From NCBI GenBank assembly GCA_030998015.1, contig JARWMV010000238.1, positions 1,612,001 through 1,676,000 on the forward strand: 64,000 nt of DNA, in the 5' to 3' direction. The notes below the pieces were generated by a model. The model was given only the letters and a program-made list of their open reading frames with translations, was not told the DNA's origin and made no database searches. This stretch comes from Ceratorhiza oryzae-sativae (Eukaryota > Basidiomycota > Agaricomycetes > Cantharellales > Ceratobasidiaceae). Made by a program: the position numbers and the translations under genes. Below are positions 11,466-21,204 of this stretch, piece by piece (position 1 is the first letter of the stretch; every line of letters begins with the position of its first letter).

Positions 11466-11897
11466 TTGAGCAATGGAGGTCACCTTCCTATTCCAATAGA
11501 CTTGGGAAAGGGTCTATTTTTCTCTTTTATCTTGCTCTTGCTCGAGTACATCTCTGACAGAACGCACGGCCCTCAAGTGGCACAACCTTTTACAGAAGAT
11601 CAGCACTGCCGTCTGTGTGGGTGGTTCGGACACCTGTCTATCCACTGCTTTACCCTCAACTCAGTTGAAAGTATCCTTGAAGAAACTGGGCACATCGATT
11701 TTAACTGAGTAGTAATTGTCAAAGTCCGCCCCCAGAAAGTCGGACGTGCCCAACAAGCATTTGTCACTGAACCAGGTGCCCCTGAGTGCAAAATCTGCCT
11801 TCAGGCGAACAGAGCCACTTTCCCAGCACGCTGCCCTTATTGTCCTAAGAAGGACAAATTCCTCTACTACTACACCATCCCCCGCAACCAGCTATAA
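11466..11897 (+). pseudogene. Element B 5' ORF with CCHC zinc knuckle
   Basis: An open frame upstream of gag encodes a perfect retroviral-type knuckle 'CRLCGWFGHLSIHC' (C-x2-C-x4-H-x4-C) and later a second Cys cluster 'CKIC ... CPYC'. The only internal stop is TGA at 11706; the frame ends at TAA 11895-11897. The start is unclear: a strong donor-like GTAAGT near 11231 and an acceptor-like 'ctgacag' near 11560 could mean that a spliced leader feeds it. The function is not known; nucleic-acid binding is inferred from the knuckle. Confidence 0.5.
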
Positions 11898-12252
11898 GCT
11901 GGAGAACCTCAGTCAACAACTTCTTCATCACCTGTTAAACACTATTGAAAATTTCCAAGACAGGTATCGTCATTACCAGAATAAGTACGAAGAAACCTGT
12001 GAAAAACTCCATGAAGCCAAGGCCTGTTGCATGTACCTAACTGAGCATTTGCATGAACACCAGGAGGACTATCTATCCCTCCAAGAAACCATCGAACCCC
12101 ACGAGTACGCCTTCCCCATCTTCTCAACCCTGTCAGACCTTCCTCACACCACCTTTCTAAGTGGCACAAGCTTGCCAATTCAGGAAGAAGCACCCCTTCT
12201 GGCAGCCCAAGTTGATCCTCCCCAAGGAAACACTCCTTCAGGATCAAACTAA
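11890..12252 (+). CDS. Element B, helical segment before gag (frame +1 relative to the 5' ORF)
   Basis: From about 11890 to the stop at 12250-12252 a different frame is open and looks coding. It includes 'KLENLSQQLLHHLL' and a charged, coiled-coil-like stretch, 'YRHYQNKYEETCEKLHEAKA'. It may be the second half of the 5' ORF product reached by a frameshift, or a relic. The same frame is open back to 11716, but that part overlaps the knuckle ORF and is probably its shadow. Confidence 0.4.
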   Translation, partial: SYKLENLSQQLLHHLLNTIENFQDRYRHYQNKYEETCEKLHEAKACCMYLTEHLHEHQEDYLSLQETIEPHEYAFPIFSTLSDLPHTTFLSGTSLPIQEEAPLLAAQVDPPQGNTPSGSN

Positions 12253-12462
12253 ACTAAAAAGGGTGGAGTGCCCATATCGTTGTCAAGACACCAAAAGTTG
12301 GGACCTGGACGATACGTGGCTAAGGTTCGAAGGAGTTGGAAATTTTGAAATCTATAGACTTGTGTGGGGAACTGAAATCTTTTATTATCAAAACAACTCT
12401 CAATTTCCTGTACTTCCATACCGTCTCTGTCACCTTTAAAATCTACTCGATTTCCTTCTGAA

Positions 12463-13854
12463 ATGGCGTCACCAACCCCTGCCCCTGCTTGGGCAAATAT
12501 GTCTGACGGAGATAAGGTCATCTATATGCTTCAATCAATGGACGAACTGCGAGAGCAAACCAACAATCTCCAAAACGATATTGGAGACATCGAACACAAT
12601 AATAAAACCTACACGGACTCACTCGAGGCCAAACTTACCACCAATCAGACAAAAATAGATGCAGATGTGGCTGGACTAGCCACCAATGTCAACAATCTAG
12701 TAGGGATGTTAGCCATTCTCCAAACCACTATCACGTGCATTGAAGTGCAAATCAACACTTCCATGGGTGGCTCAGGTGCTGCCCAAGTACTAGCTCCCTC
12801 CAGTGCAGCCCAACCACAACCAACAGCACCTGCTCCCTCTAGTGGGTCAACTGCAAAGGTTAAGATGGCCGCCCCTCAAAAGTTTGATGGCACAAAACAA
12901 GAAGACGCCATCTCATTCAGAATTGCATGTGCCCGATACATTAATACAAACATGAGTGGGCGTTCGGCTGATCAAGTGGTCGCCTTCATCACCTCTTATC
13001 TTGAAGGGTCCACAGCTGAATGGGTCAACTCCTATGAGGAGTTTGAAATCTTAAACCCTGGAACTGGAATCCCATGGCTTCATGATGCCAACCTGTTTTG
13101 GCAGGAATTCACCACCCAATATGGGGACTTGAACCACACTGAAAATAACCATGACAAATGGCGGAAACTGAAACAATCCAAGACGGTCCAAGACTACCTC
13201 ACTCTGTTCAACCTATACTCAACTGGGCTCAACTACAACAATGCAGCCATGTGTGATCAGTTCTATGATGGGTTGTTGTCTGATGTAACAGACAGCATGG
13301 TAGCCCAAAATTATGATCCCTGCACAAAGACATTCGCGCAGCTCACACAGTGGGCCCTGGAAATCAACCACCACCTCATTTCTTTCAGAAGCAAGAGGAC
13401 ATCTCATGGGGGTAACAAGTCCAGCAGCAACAATGCCTTGACCAGTAGGCTGACAAATAACCCCCAAAGCACCCCCCAAAAAGAGAAATTCAAGAATGGG
13501 GAACGAGTATACAAGATTAAGGACGGCAGGGCTGTAACAGGTCAAATTGTAGCCATTGGGCCCAACACAAAGGGCTTCACGGTCCCAACTGTCTGCTACG
13601 ATGGCAGCAATGCCAACGTACAAGAATCCTTCAAGGACATAAAGAAGGATAACCATCCACTGGTGGTCCCAAAGGCGAAGGATCCAGACGCAATGGATCT
13701 GGATAGCACAGGAAAAGGGAAGGGGACAAACACCTGCTATAACTGTGGAGGGCGCAGCCACATTGCCGCCAAATGCCCCTCAGCCAAGATGTCAGGATAT
13801 GAGGCAGTGGTTGAGGACATGGAAACAACCAACAATGAGTCGGTAAAAGAATGA
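12463..13854 (+). CDS. Element B gag, intact, 463 aa
   Basis: Uninterrupted frame from ATG 12463. The N-terminal third is a coiled coil (heptad-like from residue 20 to 90), then an Ala/Pro/Ser linker, then a capsid domain starting near 'PQKFDGTKQEDAISF' with 'TAEWVNSYEEF' and 'QDYLTLFNLYS'. A small basic segment with 'GERVYKIKDGRAVTGQIVAI' resembles an SH3-like fold by eye and precedes a CCHC knuckle 'CYNCGGRSHIAAKC' near residue 430. The stop TGA at 13852-13854 overlaps the ATG of pol (ATGA), suggesting coupled reinitiation. It assembles the particle and binds RNA. Confidence 0.9.
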   Translation: MASPTPAPAWANMSDGDKVIYMLQSMDELREQTNNLQNDIGDIEHNNKTYTDSLEAKLTTNQTKIDADVAGLATNVNNLVGMLAILQTTITCIEVQINTSMGGSGAAQVLAPSSAAQPQPTAPAPSSGSTAKVKMAAPQKFDGTKQEDAISFRIACARYINTNMSGRSADQVVAFITSYLEGSTAEWVNSYEEFEILNPGTGIPWLHDANLFWQEFTTQYGDLNHTENNHDKWRKLKQSKTVQDYLTLFNLYSTGLNYNNAAMCDQFYDGLLSDVTDSMVAQNYDPCTKTFAQLTQWALEINHHLISFRSKRTSHGGNKSSSNNALTSRLTNNPQSTPQKEKFKNGERVYKIKDGRAVTGQIVAIGPNTKGFTVPTVCYDGSNANVQESFKDIKKDNHPLVVPKAKDPDAMDLDSTGKGKGTNTCYNCGGRSHIAAKCPSAKMSGYEAVVEDMETTNNESVKE

Positions 13855-16800
13855 GCTCAAACTGTGCCCAGGGGGCAGTCTTGGGTGCTATGTTACAAAA
13901 TGCACATAATGAAAATAAAAATATGGAAATGGAATGTATGTCGTTAGGAAACCAATCACAACTACAGTTTTTCTTTCATGCATTCCCTCTGCGCATAACC
14001 CCCGAACACAAGTCTGCATATAACATGAAAAAATTCAACGGATGGGCCATGATTGACTCAGGGGCCATGTCAGTATTTATACATGAAGATTTGGTTAAAC
14101 AATACTGTATTCCTACTGTTGCCCTAAAAACACCCAAGAAACTGAGGGTAATTGATGGAACGGAGATAGACTCTGGGTCCATGACCCATTACTGCACCTT
14201 TGAGTTGTGCATTCAAGAGCACTGAGAGATCCTCAGTGCTTACGTTGTGAATGTTGGCAAAAATGACCTAGTCCTGGGCATGTTGTGGCTCAAATTCCAT
14301 AACCCAGACATTGATTGGGATGGAAAGGATATGAAGTTCAACTCGCCAATATGCTTGAAGCACTGCATTACAAAACCCCTACATGTGCAAGCAAATGAAC
14401 CCAAGGAGCTTCAGTTGGACTCCTTAGACTCCCTCCCAGCAAAATATAGAGAATTCTGGAAAATATTTGCTGAAGAAGATGATGTCCAACCACTGCCACC
14501 CCATAGAAAGTGGGATATGGAGATAGATCTGAAACCAGATGCAAAACCAAGGCATGGCCCCATATACAGTGTGGGTGTCAAAGAAGACGCAGAATTGTGC
14601 AAAACCTTAGACCGCCAATTGAAGGCAGGGCATATTAGACCCTCAAGGTCACCAATGGCATCCCCAGTCATATTTGTTAAAAAGAAGAATGGGAAGCTGT
14701 GCATGTGCATCGACTACCAGTGGCTAAATGAAATGACTGTCTCCAATGTGTACCTGCTCCCATGCATCAATGATATTGTGGAAACTTTACGTGGGGCAAA
14801 GATATTCACCAAGTTTGACCTAAAGTGGGGTTTCAACCTCATACGAATTCGGGAAGGAGACAAATGGAAGGCTGCTTTTAAGACCAAATACAGGCTGTAC
14901 GAGCCCTTAGTCATGCAATTTGGCCAAAAGAATGCACCAGGAACCTTCATGGCCATGATCCGAGAAGAATTCCAGGACATCGAAGGCATTTATGTTGTAA
15001 TTTACATGGACGACATATTAGTATTCTCAAAAAACCAAGAGGAACATGATGAACATGTCAGAGAAGTCTTGTGTCGGCTCCAAAAGGCTGGCCTATACTG
15101 TGCCCTGGAGAAATGTGTTTTCAATGTCACTGAAGTGGACTACCTGGGAATAGTAGTGACTCCCCAGGGAATTAAAGTAGACCCAGCCAAGGTCGAAAAA
15201 GCTGTTGAATGGCCAACCCCTACTAACCCAACCAAAGTCCTGGAAGGGCTGGGGTTTGCAAATTGGTTAAGGCACTTCATAAAGGACTTTTCAAAAATCA
15301 CAAAATGTCTTTATGAACTTGTCAAGAAGGATGTAAAGTGGGAATGGACAGAAGAAAGGGATTGGGCATGGAACCTGCTGAAGCAGAAATTAAAGGAGTC
15401 CCCCCTCCTAATTCAGCCAGAACCCAGCAAACCATTCATTTTGGAAACAGACACCTCAGGCTATGCCACAGGCGCTGTATTATTGCAATATGGAGAAGAC
15501 AGAATGCTCCACCCAATTTCCTACTACTCGAAGGCAATGGTCCCGGCAGAAAGAAATTATGATATTTACAACAAAGAAATGCTGGCAATCATAAAGGCCC
15601 TCAAACACTGGCGTCACTTACTAGAAGGGGCTGAACACCCAGTAAACATTGTTTGTGACCACAAGAATTTGGAGTATTGGAAGACGAATCGGCCACTGAA
15701 CGGCTGAGTCACATGGTGGCATGAGTTCCTATCCAGGTTCGAATTCAAGATTCTATACATTGAAGGGGCAAAGAATGGCCAGGCAGACATACTCTCTAGG
15801 CTGTCAAGACACATCCCTAAAGAGGGGGGTGAGAGCCAAGCTCTGCTTGCGCAAAACCAATTTTTTGAGCTGAAATCACTGTGCCTGCAAGCAATCACGC
15901 CAGACCATGACCTGGAACAACTCATTAGGGATGCTATCCCAGGGGACGAACACCTATCAAAAGTGCTAAAAGCCCTAGATGACAATGAGAAGGTCAAAGA
16001 TTGGGAATGGGACGAAGGACTTTTACAACACAAGGGCAGAATCTATGTCCTGAATAACAAAGAACTTTGCAAACTGGTCATCGAAAGCTGTCATGATAGC
16101 CCAGCAGCAGGACACCCAGGACAGTTCAGAACATATGAATTGCTAAATCACAAATACACGTGGTTATCAATGAAAAAATCAGTCAACGAATACGTCACAC
16201 ATTGCAAGTCATGCATCAGGAACAAGCACAGCAACCAAGTTCCCCCAGGGCTCCTAAACCCAATACCCACACCAGAAAAACCTTGGGAGGAAATTACCTA
16301 TGATCTGGTCACCAGGCTACCCCTGTCAGAGGGGTTTGACACCATATTTACAGTTGTCAACCGCCTGACAAAAATGGCCCACTTTATTCCATGTCAATCG
16401 GAAGCCAGTGCTATGGATTGCACCAACTTGTTCCTAACATATGTATGGAAACTTCATGGGTTACCATGGAAAACAATCTCAGACCGCGGCCCCAACTTTG
16501 CATCCAAATTCTTAAGGCACCTATACAAATGGCTGGATATAAAACCCTCCTACTCCACAGCATACCACCCTCAGACAGATGGCCAGTCTGAACAGGCCAA
16601 CCAAGTAGTGGAAGGGTACATCAGACATTATGTATCAGACCGGCAAGACGACTGGGTCTCGCTCCTACCATTGGCTGAATTTGCCTACAATAATGGTGTC
16701 AATGCCTCGACTGGCAAATCACCATTCTTTGCAAACTACAGTTTCCACCCAAGGCTAGCAGTTGGGGACAGGGAGGAACAAGAACTCCCCTTAGCAGACA

Positions 16801-17357
16801 ACCATGCAGAATGGCTCCAAAAGGGCCATGACGAACTTAAGGCAGCTCTGGAAATAGCAAACCATAGGATCAAGGAATACTATGACCAGAAGCATCGGAC
16901 CCCAGAAGCTATTAAGGTTGGAGACAAAGTCTGGCTTGATACCAAGAACATACAGACACAGCAGGCCTCCAGGAAATTGGCCCACAAAAGAGTTGGACCA
17001 TTCAAGGTGGTAGCACAACATGGCACACATGCTTACAAACTGGACCTACCGATAACCATGAAAATACACCCAGTGTTTCATGTTTCACTCCTCACCAAAT
17101 ATAAAGACAACCCCTATGGCCGTCAGGTTCCCCCACCACCACCTGTGGTAACTCCTGAAGGGGAAGAAGAATTCAAAGTGGAACAGATCATAAAGTCACA
17201 ATACAACAAAAGGTCTAACATCTTCAAACACTACGTCAAGTGGCTCGGCTATGACGAGCAACAATGGTTAACTTATGATGACCTGGTGAATGCACCAGAA
17301 CTCATTGCCGGCTATGTCAAGTCACACCCAAAGGCACCCCACGACCCCCTGCCTTGA
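13851..17357 (+). pseudogene. Element B pol: protease-RT-RNase H-integrase-chromodomain, two TGA
   Basis: One frame of 1168 codons from the ATG overlapping the gag stop to TGA 17355-17357, broken only by TGA at 14223 and 15705. Order: protease 'MIDSGAMSVFIH'; reverse transcriptase with 'VVIYMDDILVFSK'; RNase H from 'ILETDTSGYATGAVL'; integrase zinc domain ('ESCHDSPAAGHPG', then 'THCKSC'); catalytic core with 'ISDRGPNF' and 'YHPQTDGQSEQANQVVEG'; and a C-terminal chromodomain 'FKVEQIIKSQYNKR...HYVKWLGYDEQQWLTYDDL'. All catalytic residues are present. The chromodomain directs integration to chromatin marks in relatives. Only the two TGA codons keep it from being open throughout. Confidence 0.93.
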
Positions 17358-17367
17358 AGGGGGGAAG
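17356..17367 (+). other. Element B polypurine tract
   Basis: 'gaaggggggaag' ends directly at the 3' LTR (17368), where plus-strand priming occurs in LTR retrotransposons. The pol stop codon overlaps its first bases. Confidence 0.85.
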
Positions 17368-17742
17368 TGTCACAAACTGACACACATATATCTACTCTAT
17401 AATATTTTCTCGATTTACTACATTTTATGAGACCAGCTTCAAACATACTTGCCTTTTATGGTATATCTGTGTCATGTGATTCAGGGGATGTTCCAGACCA
17501 ATAACCGAGATGTATTTCAACTCTGATGTGAAATTCTGCAGTTCCACAGTCGCTTCTACTGCTTCTATCTCTTATCAGTCATGACTCACTGTACAGACTT
17601 GTTTGTTATGATGTGGCTTGTACTATGTATATAAACCAGGTCAAGTTTGCAGAGGACTCCTCAAGAACTTGACCTCTTGTTGAATACAAGTTCTTTTCTT
17701 TTCTTACTATTTTCCTCGTTGCCTGACTTGTCGTTGTCGACA
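17368..17742 (+). repeat. 3' LTR of element B (375 bp)
   Basis: Aligns without gaps to 10835-11209. It retains more CG dinucleotides than the 5' copy at several of the sites where they differ. Confidence 0.95.
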
Positions 17743-17747
17743 GGAGG

Positions 17748-19228
17748 AGCTTAAAGAAGCTCAGGAAGAAGACAAATCTATCAGATCCTTAAGGCTGAGC
17801 ATGGCAAATAAAGAACAACTACCACCCTCAGTACAGAAGGAATTTAGATGGTATGAAATGAAGGAGGGCCTATTAAGGTATGACAATAGGCTCTACATCC
17901 CAGATGACAAGGACTTGAGGTTGAGTCTCCTTGAGGAGTGCCATGATGCCCCTGTGGTGGGTCATCAGGGACAAGCCCAAACACTAGAATTACTATCAAG
18001 GGATTACTACTGGCCAGGAATGAAGGCCCAAGTAAACTGATATGTGGAATCTTGTGAAACGTGTCAAAGAAGCAAAGGACACAAACAAGGCACTCCCCTG
18101 AAGCCCTTACCAATCCCATGGAAACCATGGGCAGATGTTGCATATGATTTCATCGTCAAATTACCTGTCTCAAAGGGGTATGACAGCATCTTGACAGTTG
18201 TAGATCGCTTCTCCCAGCAGGCCCATTTTGTACCATGTCTGGAGAGCACCAATGCAGAAGAACTGGCAGAAATATTCATAAGGGAGGTATGGAGACATCA
18301 TGGGACCCCAGAAACCACTGTCTCAGACCAAGGGCCAACCTTTAACAGCCGATTCCTAAAAGCCCTATACAAGGGAATTGGGACAAAGCCCAGATTCTCC
18401 ACTGCCTTCCATCCAGAAACAGATGGACTGTCGGAAAGAACAAATCAATGGGTAGAAGGGTTCTTAAGAACCTTCTGCAATTATAGACAAGATGATTGGG
18501 TAAAATGGTTACCCATTGCCAAATTCTGCCATAACAACCATGTAAATGCTACAACAGGACAAACCCCATTTGAAATGGTATATGGAAAAAACCCAAGATG
18601 GGTTGTCTGAGAGGGAGAAGAACTGTCTGAGGCACCCACTGCAGACAACATGTGTAATCAAATGGAAAAAGTATGGGATGAGGCAAGAGCCTCAATGGAA
18701 TTACACCAACAAATGGAAAAGAAAGGGAGGGAATTCAAGGTAGGAGACAAGGTTTGGCTGCTCCTAACAAACCTCTTGTCCAAGAGACCCTCCAAGAAAT
18801 TGGACAACCAAAAAGGGGGCCCTTTTGAAATCACAGAAAAGATCTCATCCCATGCATATCACCTGGACCTACCTAAAACCATATGTGTACACCATGTATT
18901 CCATGTAAATCTCCTCTCACCATTCACAGAAGATAAAGACTTCCAAAGAAGGCAGGCCAAACCACCACCAATCATAACAGAAGAAGGAGAGGAGGAGTAT
19001 GAGGTGGACCACATTGCAAATTATGAATGGTGGAATGGCGAGCTGTTTTACCAAATCAGATGGAAGGGCTACGACCCAATAGAAGACACAATGGAACGTG
19101 CCAGCAAGTTTGCTGACATGAAAGAGGTTCTAAATGACTTGCAAAGGTGCTTACCAGATGCACCAATGCCAGTCAAGACAAGTCAGCACTCAGGTGACTT
19201 GAAAGGCAGGCCAAAGAGAACCAAATGA
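17748..19228 (+). pseudogene. Element A pol, second part: integrase and chromodomain
   Basis: Continues the element A pol frame once element B and one GGAGG copy are disregarded. The zinc-binding module is 'ECHDAPVVGHQG' then 'ESCETCQRSKG'; the catalytic core has 'VSDQGPTF' and 'FHPETDGLSERTNQWVEG'; a GPF/Y-like 'KGGPFEI' and a chromodomain 'YEVDHIANYEWWNG...YQIRWKGYDPIEDTMERAS' follow. TGA at 18038 and 18608 interrupts it at family arginine positions ('VN[stop]YVESC'). It ends TGA 19226-19228, overlapping the ATG of the next ORF. Confidence 0.88.
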
Positions 19229-20154
19229 GGATCTGGAAAGCTTTAAAAAGAGCCATTCAGGATACCCAAGAAAGGCCAGAGCCCACTCTACCACCTCACT
19301 TGCACCACAATACACCTGCGAAACCCCAAAACATGCCTTTCATCACTCACCCAGTCGCACATCCCAACCATTACACACCACTTGCTGAAAATCAGGTGGC
19401 CCCACTTTGGCAGCCACCCACCACTAGGCGGCCAGCACCCTACCCTGGCAGGGAAAATTGTCCTAAACCAGGGATGTACTGCTCCAGTGTGGAAGACACC
19501 CAGAGGTACACTGAGCGACTGTCGCCAGGGGCTAACCTAGTGTACATCCCAAAGAAGTTAAGGGATGAAAGGAACTGGATTGACAATGACAAGTACCTGG
19601 ATCCCAGGTTAGGGGTCCTGACATGGCATGGAAGCCAGAAGCCAACAACAAGAAACGCCTTGCTAAGAACACCGATGTATGTCATTGACAATATTGTGGG
19701 ACCAACAGTCAACATGGTGGCCAAGGCAGCAAGACAACAGAGGAGGGCTGCAGGCCAAATGGCAGATGGGGGGGACTGGGAGGTGGAGCGCCAGGCCAAG
19801 GCATTGTTGGAAGAATGGAAGTTGACACCGGCCACACTGTATGTGGGACTGCTCAAAGCAACTACCACTGATGAGATGTTTACTGCTATCAGGACAAAGC
19901 AGGCAAACATGAGCGACTTCTGAAATTGGGTGAAGGTGCACCCAAACAAAAACACCAATTACAACACTGATATGACAAGCCTTACATCAAGCCTAGAATC
20001 ACTGGTCATGGCTGAGGAAGAAGCCAAGCCAGTGATAAAAGAACCCACCCTAGACCCAGCTGCGGAGGAAGCCAAACAGGACTGGGACCAGTGGGAAAAC
20101 GAGCTTGTTGAAGCTCTGGAGGAGGTGCCACTGTTGGAACCAGCCCCCATATGA
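19225..20154 (+). pseudogene. Element A accessory ORF downstream of integrase, about 309 codons
   Basis: The ATG at 19225 overlaps the pol stop (ATGA), the same stop-start coupling as between gag and pol of element B. The frame has one in-frame TGA (19921-19923) and ends at TGA 20152-20154. The product is not recognised: a basic N-terminus ('RIWKALKRAIQ'), a Pro/His-rich region, a central part with 'GANLVYIPKKLRDERNWIDN' and 'VGPTVNMVAKAARQQRRA', and an acidic C-terminus ('EEEAKPVIKEPTLDPAAEEA'). Extra ORFs between integrase and the 3' LTR are rare in chromoviruses. It could serve the element, or it could belong to the same captured block as the Rep gene; neither is shown. Confidence 0.55.
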
Positions 20155-20236
20155 CCACTTTGCCTCCCATGGAATTTTCTCAAATGTATAAGAGTTTTAC
20201 TTTTTACACATCAAACTTAATACATTTTGTTACTCT

Positions 20237-20769
20237 CTATTTACGTTTGCCCTTGAGGGGCCAGGTATAGGGCTTCTTGCCTTTTTTATCCTTCTTATTG
20301 GTCTGAACAACTGACCAGGTAGTGGGCTGCAGCCAAGGGGCCTCCCCCCCTGGGAAGTCAGCCATGTAGTTCTGGAAACACCCAGAACCAGATGCTGCAA
20401 AGGGCGAAGCCTCATCAAACGAGGGAGCAGAGCCCTCCTTGAAGAATTCGGCAAGAGCAGCCTGGTGAGACTGCTCCTCAAAGGGCTTGTAGTCCTTATC
20501 AACAAGCACCCAGACACGCTCAAGGGTGGCCTCATGGGCCCAACCATTGAGGAGGATGTGCTCTTCTACAGAACAAGTTAGCAATGTGAGAACAACGAAG
20601 AACAAGCACACATACCTGGCACCCCACAGAAGAACCAATCCCTGACACCTCCATAGAAGTCTTCAAGGGAGGCGTCGCACATGGCATCGCAGTAGGCACA
20701 GTACTCCCCCTCAGGGAGAGACCAGCAGGTGCAGTCAAGGGGATTGTAGTTAAGGGAAATAACGCACAC
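20237..20769 (-). CDS. Spliced opposite-strand gene inside element A, function unknown
   Basis: On the minus strand a Cys-rich exon ('CTCWSLPEGEYCAYCDAMC') ends at a strong donor (GTATGT) near 20615. An acceptor 'ttctgtag' near 20570 leads to a second exon with 'FKEGSAPSFDEASPFAASG' and a very basic C-terminus 'KKDKKGKKPYTWPLKGKRK', ending at 20237. No clear ATG was found for exon 1, which may extend right of 20769. A spliced gene antisense to a retrotransposon cannot be copied through the retroelement RNA with its intron removed, so it was probably captured or acquired as DNA. CRESS viruses often have ambisense genes, so it may have come with the Rep gene; that is speculative. Confidence 0.45.
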
Positions 20770-20927
20770 AGTAAAGACAGGATGAGGAAGGAAAACAACA
20801 AAACCACAAACATTAAAAAATCACAGTGCAACACAATAACTTGCACAAACATCAAAACAAAGTCTGGTCAGGTGACACCAACAGACACATGACCATCTGC
20901 CAGAAAACAAACAACAAAGCATGGGAA

Positions 20928-20953
20928 TCACATGACCTAGCCTAGTCATGTGA
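20928..20953. other. Hairpin with 9-bp stem between the opposite-strand gene and Rep
   Basis: 'tcacatgac' and 'gtcatgtga' pair perfectly around an 8-base loop 'ctagccta'. Position and size resemble the origin hairpins of CRESS-DNA viruses, but the loop lacks a TAATATTAC-like nonanucleotide. Confidence 0.4.
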
Positions 20954-21204
20954 ATATACACTATCCCCTAACTACCAGAGGGGTTGGAGAGGGGGCACCG
21001 ACCAAAGTGGAGGAGCAGAGGCCCCAAGCATAGCAAGGAAAAAGGCCAACACAGGGGAATGCAGGAAGGGCACCCCTCGGAGATGTGTCATAACCAGCAC
21101 AAGCCTACATCAGGAAACCACATGATCACAACAACCAGAAAGGGTATATCTAGGGGACACCTTTGGGGGCAAAAGGGGCTATTGTTTCATGCCCTCCCCA
21201 CAAG

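Larger units (their letters stand above)
10835..17742 (+). mobile_element. Element B: Ty3/Gypsy chromovirus nested in element A
   Basis: 6908 bp bounded by two 375-bp LTRs (TGTCACAAAC...CAACA/CGACA) and flanked by the 5-bp duplication GGAGG at 10830-10834 and 17743-17747. It interrupts the pol gene of element A between RNase H and integrase. It carries a self-priming primer-binding site, a 5' ORF with a zinc knuckle, an intact gag, a single pol frame with only two TGA codons, and a polypurine tract abutting the 3' LTR. Confidence 0.95.

Noticed and set aside
12784..13761. Minus-strand frames opposite element B gag
   Set aside because: Shadows of an intact gag with clear domain order.
6167..17742. 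Classical RIP as the cause of the mutations
   Set aside because: RIP in Ascomycetes targets mainly CpA and would create TAA/TAG stops; here the changes fall at CG and leave CA-containing codons intact.
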